Positions 56,740 to 64,000 of a stretch of DNA of 64,000 nt are shown here, piece by piece. Positions within the stretch are counted from its first letter, which is position 1; each line of letters starts with the position of its first letter. The notes under the pieces were generated by a model. That model saw only the letters and a program-made list of their open reading frames with translations, had not been told where the DNA came from and did no database searches. The stretch is from NCBI RefSeq assembly GCF_001411555.2, contig NC_049903.1:11156362-11220361 (forward strand), given 5' to 3'. Source of the stretch: Juglans regia. Taxonomy: Eukaryota > Streptophyta > Magnoliopsida > Fagales > Juglandaceae. The position numbers and the translations under genes are program-made.

Positions 56740-58945
56740 ATCTTTGCTTTTGAATATTTTACGATAAGTTTCACTAATCTCCGAGAAATAGTGACTAGGC
56801 ATATATATGGTGAAATGTAGCTGTAGAATTATGATTCATTAGCCGATTGTTTCTCTTTTTTTTTTTTTTTCACTTCCATATATAAATTCTGAAAAAATGC
56901 AATGTTTTGTTGATCGCTTAGGTGGCATAAAATTTCTAAATGCCATCTCAGCATGTACTATGTCACATCGGCCAAAGGATTTTCACGTCCAAATTACTTG
57001 TTAAAACATGTCAAGGAGATTACAAGGTTTGTCAATACAAACTCGTTTCAGAATTATCAGGTTTCGGTATGTAACCTTACCCAAAAAAAAAAACTATTAC
57101 ATAAAAACATTACAAAGCCTAGGAAAACTTATTTAATACTTAAAATTTTTTGCTAGTTTTTAATTATCAGACTAATTATTTTATTAGACAAGCCAAACAT
57201 ATTCCATTTCTACTAGGTAAAATAACTTAGAAAGTAGTAGTTTTGTTCAAAGATGATATGTGAACTGACTCATGTGGGCTGGGTTCTTCCGACTAGATTC
57301 TAGACCTTGAATGTTAAACGTGACCTTAAATAAAGCCCATGTGCTAGAAGCCTAATATACTTTTCAATGGTTCGGTCTTTTATTCTATCACATTATATAC
57401 CCAAGTTTAATGCTTTAAGAAAGCAAGATCTGATTCCAGATATCTGATCTGACACAATGACAAGAACAATTTACAAACTACACTAACTGATATTTCTTAA
57501 TATACCCTCTTATATTTTTTAATATATATCAATGTCGACCATTTTCTCAAACATTCTTGCAAAGCCGAAATTAGGCTAATAATTTAAACGTTTGTTGATG
57601 TTTGTTTGTTCTTCTTTTTCATTTTTTTGAAAAAAAAAAAAAAGGTTCTAGTCAATGTAGTCATTGATCATAGGTTTCGTGTTTGATATTATCCAATTGA
57701 TTTATCTACTCCATGGATATTAAATAGTGTATTGACTTGGCTTGATAGCAACTTGCATAGCCGCTTGAATTGAAAGTAACTAATGAATCATAATGGAGTC
57801 TTGACGGCTAAATACGGAAAATGATTTACATACAATATTTTTAAATTCTTTTGGTTATATTAAAACTAGGAACCCCACACACCCACACACACACACACAA
57901 GCCAATGTTTCATGCGTGTCTTGGCCAATGTTCAATACTTTCAGGTTCGAAATTATGTTCCAGTCATCTCCCAAATCTAGTTCTTTACAAGTACTAGGTT
58001 TGCATGCAGGTGCTAAATAATTTGAAGTAATTTGCATCCATAATCACTACAAAAAAAACTGTTTATTTGTGATAAGCTATTTCCTGTAAAAATGATTATT
58101 TCCTGTTAAAATGAGTTTGTTTGCATTGCAAATAGTCATTATCGTCGTAAATAATCAGTTATAAATATTTTTTTTTCCTTGTTTAGAGGCATACCAAACA
58201 CTGAAACAGAGGAAGAGATTAATTATTAAGAATTATGGTAATAAATTTAAAGTTGGTTGCCAAAGTCATGAGAGAATCCCATGCAAAGAATTAGATTAGG
58301 GCAAGATTTTGGCGTTGAGTGTGCATGATTTTTCCTATCTAAGCCAGATTTGCCTTTTGAAAATTAGCATAGTTAATTTCTTTTTGGCTTTTATTGACTT
58401 ACAGTACCATATTTTTTCTAAAAAATATGTATATATCGAATTAAGTATATGGCTAATTAATTAAAAGTCCAGAGATGTCCCTCTCCTCCCATGCATCTGC
58501 CTTAACTTATTCCCTATGGCCTACACTATCTAATTGATGCCTTTGCAAGATCTTAAAAAAGTGCTTTATATGATCAATATATTAGATTATCATATATAGT
58601 ATTTATATATACATGTATTTATTAGATTATCACTATGTATAAATTATTAATACTCGATCGTTATTCTCTAAAGGGTGATCAGCAATATTAGATTAACAAA
58701 TAAATAAATGCCTAGGATTAATTATTTAAACAAAACCGTGCTTTGTCCACCTACTTTGATGTGCTTTAGAAGTGGTCCCGTTCATAATGCATGCTTAGGT
58801 TCTTTCTTCAAAATCACACATCCCAACATATATAGAGCGTTGGAGATTTACATGTTTTAATTTAATTAACAGCAGCTTGCATTAATAATCCCCCAAAAGT
58901 TATGGAAAAATCTTTTATTTTTCTTCTTCCTTTTTTTATTTTATC
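56740..58945. other. HEMERA 3' region and intergenic DNA, no gene
   Basis: The HEMERA trailer probably ends before 56900. A CACTACAAAAAAAACTG end at 58046 resembles a CACTA terminus, but no partner end was found. A CA run lies at 57877-57899. Confidence 0.45.
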
Positions 58946-59042
58946 TTTATTTGCAGCATTTAATATAATTATAGGGAAAAAAAAAAAAACAAGCTTGGTG
59001 GTTAAGAAATGCCTTCTCTGCATACTCATGTACATTTGGAGA

Positions 59043-59206
59043 TGTTTGGAATCGAAGATGACTTGAGATGAGTTGAGATGAGTTGAGATGGATTATAAAT
59101 AGTAATGAGATGAGTTGTGAATAGTAGTGAGATTTGTGAGTTAAAGTTGCTGAATAGTAATGAATAGTAGTGAGATGAGTTGAGATGACTTGCGAATCCA
59201 AACAAA
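59043..59206. mobile_element. MITE of the GATGAGTTGAGATG family
   Basis: TGTTTGGAATCGAAGATGAC on the left and the inverted TGACTTGCGAATCCAAACAA on the right bound a stretch of repeated GAGATGAGTTGAGATG and GAATAGTAGTGAGATG units. No ORF. Likely a hAT-type MITE; the class is not proven. Confidence 0.65.
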
Positions 59207-59219
59207 CCCTAAATTAAAT

Positions 59220-62200
59220 AGGTCCAAGGGGCACATAGAAGAAAGAGAGAGATTAGAGATTTGAAAAATAAATTAGATAATTAATATAAATGACAGAGAT
59301 TTGACTTGGAAACATAATTTGGTTAGTCATTAGTGGAGTTTGAGGTTCTTTTATTTCCACTAACCCAGATGATAAAGAAATGATTAAAGATCATGAGGGT
59401 GGCAGCCAAGGAAACATAACAACTGAAAACAAACTATTTTTGCTAAATGTGTTGTGGTTTTGTTGGAGATTGTATGTCACCCAGAACATGATCAAGGACA
59501 GATTTAAGCTCTGCTCATGTCTTTTGCTTTCTTGCTATGCTTGCCCCCCTCCCCACACACCCAAAAGGAAAGAAAAAAAAAAGGCAAGCAAAAGGGGGGA
59601 AAACATTAATGGCTAAACATCTGGTCAACATGTTTGATTCCTTGTTTGTGTCTCTAGCATAGCAAATATTGTTATGCTCTTTGGTATGTCAGAAGAGACA
59701 TTAATGACTAAACACTTTTTGATATAAATAATCATGATTAGTGGCCCTCCTCTCCTCCTCCCTGTCATTAATTATACTCATGTTCATGCTGCATACTAAC
59801 ATGATTAACACAGATGGGCTCCACACTTATCAAGTTTCTATCATGCTCATGTTGTCCCTCCGTTTAATGTCGTATTGCTCTTAATCCATGTTCCTCTTTT
59901 TAATACAAAGAAAATCTTGGTTGTTAGCCTTGTTCTGGGATTAGGATTATATATACATATTATATGAGAGAGATCAGCAGCTGATCAAGTAGTACTACTA
60001 CTGCATGATGTGGTTGTCAATGTTTTAGGAATATATATTTATCAGTATGCTTACTTATCTACGCCGAAAATCTCGACTATCTTTCGTAACAAAACTAGCT
60101 AGCTAGCTTAATTATTAAGACGTACACGCAATTGCTTATCAAAATTGCTTTCAAATTAGGGTACCCCTAATAAGTAATATGAAATCTATTGCAAAACAGT
60201 ACTTAATTCAGCGTGCAATTCATGTGCATGCAGCAGTTTTTCTTTGGGGCTGAAATCAATCATTAATTATAGTCTCCCTATTTTCAGCCGCATGCCCAGC
60301 TACATATTATATACCTTTTCAATCTTCAGTTGCTCAGCCAAAGAGAAAAAATCCCCCGAAATAGTGATTTGTTAACCAATCATGATTATTCTTGTCATGA
60401 CTTGATATATATTATATATATGTATGAGAGTTTAATTTGATTCTTAGGAGTGGGAAAAATGGAGATGATGTTAAACAGTAATAATATTCATATCATGAAC
60501 ATATATATAAGCAACGCGCTCATCAAATTAAACTAAACAAACGTGTTCTTTTTCCTTAAATTAAGGGTTAATTACACTCTACTCACTCGTACGTACTTTC
60601 ACTCAATTTACAACGTCAAATCTAATAAAAAATCACTATAAATATATAATTTTTATCTAATTTATTATCATTGACTATATATAAAATATAAAATAATATA
60701 TGCTATCAATTAATAATAAATCATTAATCATTAACCTTATATAAAATTATTTTATACCTAAGTTGCAAGTAATTATGAATAATTTATGTACACAATGAAA
60801 TTATTTGATATTCATTAATCATATATAAATTAATAAAAAAAATTATTTAATTATTTATGATTTATTATTAATTGATAACATATATTATTTTATATTTTAT
60901 ATGGCTAATGATAATAAATTATATGAAAATTATATCCTTACAATGAATGTTATGCACATTAACAGTACGCGCAGTGAAATTTCATTATATTTGACACTGT
61001 TGGTAGACGGAAGGGAAGATTGAGAAGTTTTAAAAGTTGAATAGTCTACTTTAATATAATTATTAATTTTAGAATCATATTATAAATTAAATAAAAATTT
61101 TAAAAAATAAAATATAATTAACCCTTAAATTAAGTTAGTTAGGGTTTTCCCAATGATCCATTCTAGGGTTCCCAAGAACTACGATTTTGGTGTTGGATAG
61201 TTCAAGCCTAGCTGTAACATGTACAAGACGTACGTACACACCCTAGCTAGCTGTGTCGAATGTCAATTCCTGTGTTGTGAAGTAGTTAATAAGGAGAGTA
61301 ATTAGGTCAAGAGGAATAGTACTCGTAGCAAGGAAGCTTGCAGCTGCAGCTTCGATACACATGCATTGATTATTAAGGAGTCACTTTGGAAAAGACGTAC
61401 AAATGGCCGTTGGCTGATCTTAGGATATTTTTTTCATAAATGGGCCAACCACCTCAGATGCAATAAAGCATGCATGCGTTTTCTCCTGATCATTGAAAGG
61501 AAGAAGAAAAAGGGGTCAGGGGCGCGGGAAATAAATAAAAGCAGATTCGATCCCTAGCTAGCTATCACCTGCATGCTTAATGCCAAGATCAAAACGTCCA
61601 CTGATCTCTATGTATATATCATCATGCTATACATTTTTGTTTGTGGGTGTGGGTGTGCGTGTGCAAAGTAATGTTCTCTCGTTCGATAATGTCTGGTTCT
61701 CAGCTTTGTCATTGCAGAGCCATGAGTGCGGTTACTGCATGTTCAGCTCACCATGCTGACAAAGCATGCAATGACCATCTAGTTGGTTTTTGGTTTGGTT
61801 CGATTATTCTCATATGCTTTCGAGTTTGAGCCACGGCCAAAAGTCTCTTGCTCAAGTTAATTTATTACTCACCTAGCTAGCTAGCTTCAAATTGCTCCAA
61901 CAAACCCCCAAGGGTGGATTAATGGCCATTTGGGTTTTTATATGCATTAGGTCATGTTGAGTTCAAACTTGAGATCCCAAACCATATAATTAGCAACCAA
62001 ACCATATAAGTTCGAGCATCATTAATATTGTTGGATATTCAAACTTGAGATCCCAAGATTCAAAAGCATATATATATATATATATATAGTATCATTTAAA
62101 TCAACCATTGGGCTGATCAACGAATTTTATGCAATAATAATCATCTGATTTTAATGTGAAAAGGAAACCATTGATTTCAAAATATTTTCCTTCCTTCTCG

Positions 62201-62630
62201 TCTCTGTTCCTATCTTTTTCTCAATAAATGTCTCGTGTCACACCCCATGTGCATTAGTTTATCAAAAACCATAAATCTTTTTTTTTCATTTTTTCTTAAT
62301 AATTAAAAGAAAATTTTTACGAAGAGATGTACTGTTTATATATAAAAAAATTACATTAAAAAAATCACAAATTAACATAATTTTATATAATCTATTAAAT
62401 CTATTATATAGAATCACGTTATTTTTTAAAGAGTAATATAAGAAATAAGTTTTAAAAATAGACAAAATTCATTTAAAATTTTTATAAATAAGCAGATCTC
62501 ACTAATAAAAAATAAATTTTTTAACAAATTTTTTAGCTAGAATTAATTTTTTATAAGATTTATAGGTATTATATCAAGAAAATTGTTATAGATATAAAAA
62601 AAAATTTATAAATCGATATGATTTTAATCA
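59220..62630. other. AT-rich intergenic DNA, no gene
   Basis: It has several CTAGCTAGCTAG runs (60090, 61250, 61556, 61875) and a short TA microsatellite at 62072-62086. A 9-base inverted pair GCTTTGTCA / TGACAAAGC lies near 61703-61766. Nothing coding or tRNA-like was recognised. Confidence 0.5.
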
Positions 62631-62634
62631 TACG

Positions 62635-63020
62635 GAGTAAAGTATTTTGATGAGCCGTGCGGCGGTGAATGAGCCGAGCCGGTTGAAAGAGTGTGCGGTG
62701 AGGGGGGAAGGGGAATGAAGCCAAGGCTCGAAGGTCGAGAAGGCCCCTACGCTATAATAACCCGCCTGTCCCGTCAAAAAGGGGACGACGAAATCTAGAT
62801 GGAGAAATTGCATGGGTCCCACAAATCTATGAGGTGAGCTGTTGCTTTTTTGACATCTCTCGCTTTTCCATTCTCTCTCTCCTCTCCGAGAAAAGAAAGA
62901 TCTGACAATCAAAATAGAAATTATTTAATTATTTAATAAATAAATAAATACAAATGGGAAAGAAAGCAAGAGAAAGTGGACCGAGAAAATATGAGAGAGA
63001 GAGAGAGAGATGGTTGGAAA
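62635..63020. other. GC-richer island with GA run, possible promoter of a gene outside the window
   Basis: The block 62640-62830 is clearly GC-richer than its surroundings and is followed by CT-rich and GA-rich runs (62870-62885, 62994-63010), as in plant leaders. A 94-codon minus ORF (62628-62912) has no recognised family. I cannot tell which strand it serves. Confidence 0.3.
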
Positions 63021-63699
63021 ATGAAAGGCTAGCTGTTGATGATTCACTGCAGAAGTACTAAAAAAGTGCCTCTCTTGATATTGGGTGGTGGAATGACATT
63101 ATATTCCACCCACCCTCTATTTATTTCCACCCCTCCCTCTCTCCCTACTTATTTATTTATTTATTTAAAAATAATAATAATAATTACATGTTTTTTTGTT
63201 TTGCCCCTTGTATTTTTTGTGAATTACATAAATTGCCATGGATTGGATGGAACTGGTCGGTGATAATTCTCTTGAAGAATGGGGGGGGAATACATGAATT
63301 GGCCGACTTCCTTGAAAAAGAGTGCCTTATTTTGACCAATTTTCTTCCCCCCACACTCACACTCCGTCTTGTCAATTTTTGTACAGCTACGTTTCAATAT
63401 GACCTGATAATCTAATGCCAGCAATTTATGATTTTTTTTTTTGTTTTTCTTTTTCAAAATAAATTAAATAAAAATGCTAGTAACGATCATGTCTTGAAGC
63501 ATTTTGTCGGTCGTTTACAGTCTCGATTTATAGATGATTTAAATGAAAATTATTTTTAATATTATTATTTTAAAATTTAAAAAAATTAAATTATTTATTA
63601 TATTTTATATAAAAATTAAAAAAATTTATAATAATCAATCCCAAACCGAGGCTATATCAGCTGTGTTGCCTTTGGAACCGCCATGAGTTATGCGGTTAC

Positions 63700-63722
63700 T
63701 TTGGTATCGTTTGTTAGCATCT

Positions 63723-63769
<47 letters not shown>

Positions 63770-63980
63770 GAGATTAAATTAGATTAGATAAAAATTAAAA
63801 ATTAAAAATTAAAAGTTAAAAATTAAAAAAATTATTATTATAATATAAATTTATAATATAATTTTTATTTTAAAATTTATAAAAAATTAAAAAATTAATT
63901 ATATTTTGTATTGAATTTAATAAAATTATAATAATTATATAAGATGAAATGAATTATGGCCTTTAACCTTTGTTTATGAA
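63700..63980. mobile_element. MITE, TCGTTTGTT-end family, copy 4, with (TA)n core
   Basis: TCGTTTGTTAG at 63706 and CCTTTGTTTATGAAC near 63968 bound an AT-rich body with ATGAGATTAAATTAGATTAG and AAGATGAAATGAATTATGG arms. A TA microsatellite (63726-63764, about 19 units) sits inside it. Same family as 2097, 26880 and 37289, but the right end is not firm. Confidence 0.45.
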
Positions 63981-64000
63981 CACAATTGTAGTGAGATAAT

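Noticed and set aside
58046..58170. Second CACTA terminus (CACTACAAAAAAAACTG)
   Set aside because: No partner end, no subterminal repeats and no transposase nearby. Only a possible terminal fragment.
62628..62912. 94-codon minus ORF as a gene
   Set aside because: No family resemblance, no splice context, and it covers a leader-like GC island.
1..64000. CRISPR arrays, rRNA or intact tRNA genes
   Set aside because: None seen. Regular repeats here are tandem satellites or transposon subrepeats, and the window is eukaryotic.

Overview
This is nuclear DNA from a eudicot plant. Intron-rich genes lie in AT-rich DNA packed with LINE, hAT, CACTA, Mutator-like and LTR elements. The abundant short repeats of the GAGATGAGTTGAGATG type and the close relation of the LINE copies suggest a woody Fagales genome, perhaps walnut or hickory. 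That placement is inference only.

Three intact genes were rebuilt exon by exon. (1) ERD4 (OSCA3.1, a CSC1-like channel), minus strand, 3589-7581, six exons, 723 codons. (2) GALT2, a hydroxyproline O-galactosyltransferase for arabinogalactan proteins, minus strand, 12332-25383, seven exons, 682 codons, with a 7.9 kb first intron. (3) HEMERA/PTAC12/PAP5, plus strand, 43387-56735, ten coding exons, 506 codons. Every splice site is GT/AG and every phase closes. The genes have no evident joint function.

Layout: 1-3100 holds tandem repeats and MITEs. 3589-7581 is ERD4, with a TATA box at 7854-7860. 7900-12330 is intergenic with MITEs, an orphan promoter-like island (9040-9630) and a hAT MITE (10524-10992). 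12332-25383 is GALT2; its intron 1 carries an almost complete but broken antisense L1 LINE (18866-23904). 26000-29000 is MITE-rich. 29041-34064 is a decayed CACTA relic full of CGTTCGAACG palindromes. 35719-36953 is a hAT element holding a fragment of a ribosomal protein eL8 (RPL7A) gene. 37600-38420 is a degenerate ~93 bp repeat block ending at a TATA box, and a 2.5 kb solo-LTR-like element (38428-40936) is inserted just behind that box. 42480-56735 is HEMERA, whose introns hold three LINE pieces (one nested in another), MITEs, a tRNA-like SINE candidate and a mitochondrial rps7 fragment. 56820-64000 shows no gene.

I found no new biosynthetic or defence system. The most notable items are the gene-fragment-carrying hAT, the CACTA palindrome array, the NUMT inside HEMERA, the ATGA-coupled LINE ORFs and a 14-base retroinsertion scar. 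Family assignments come from protein motifs recognised by eye; no search was run.
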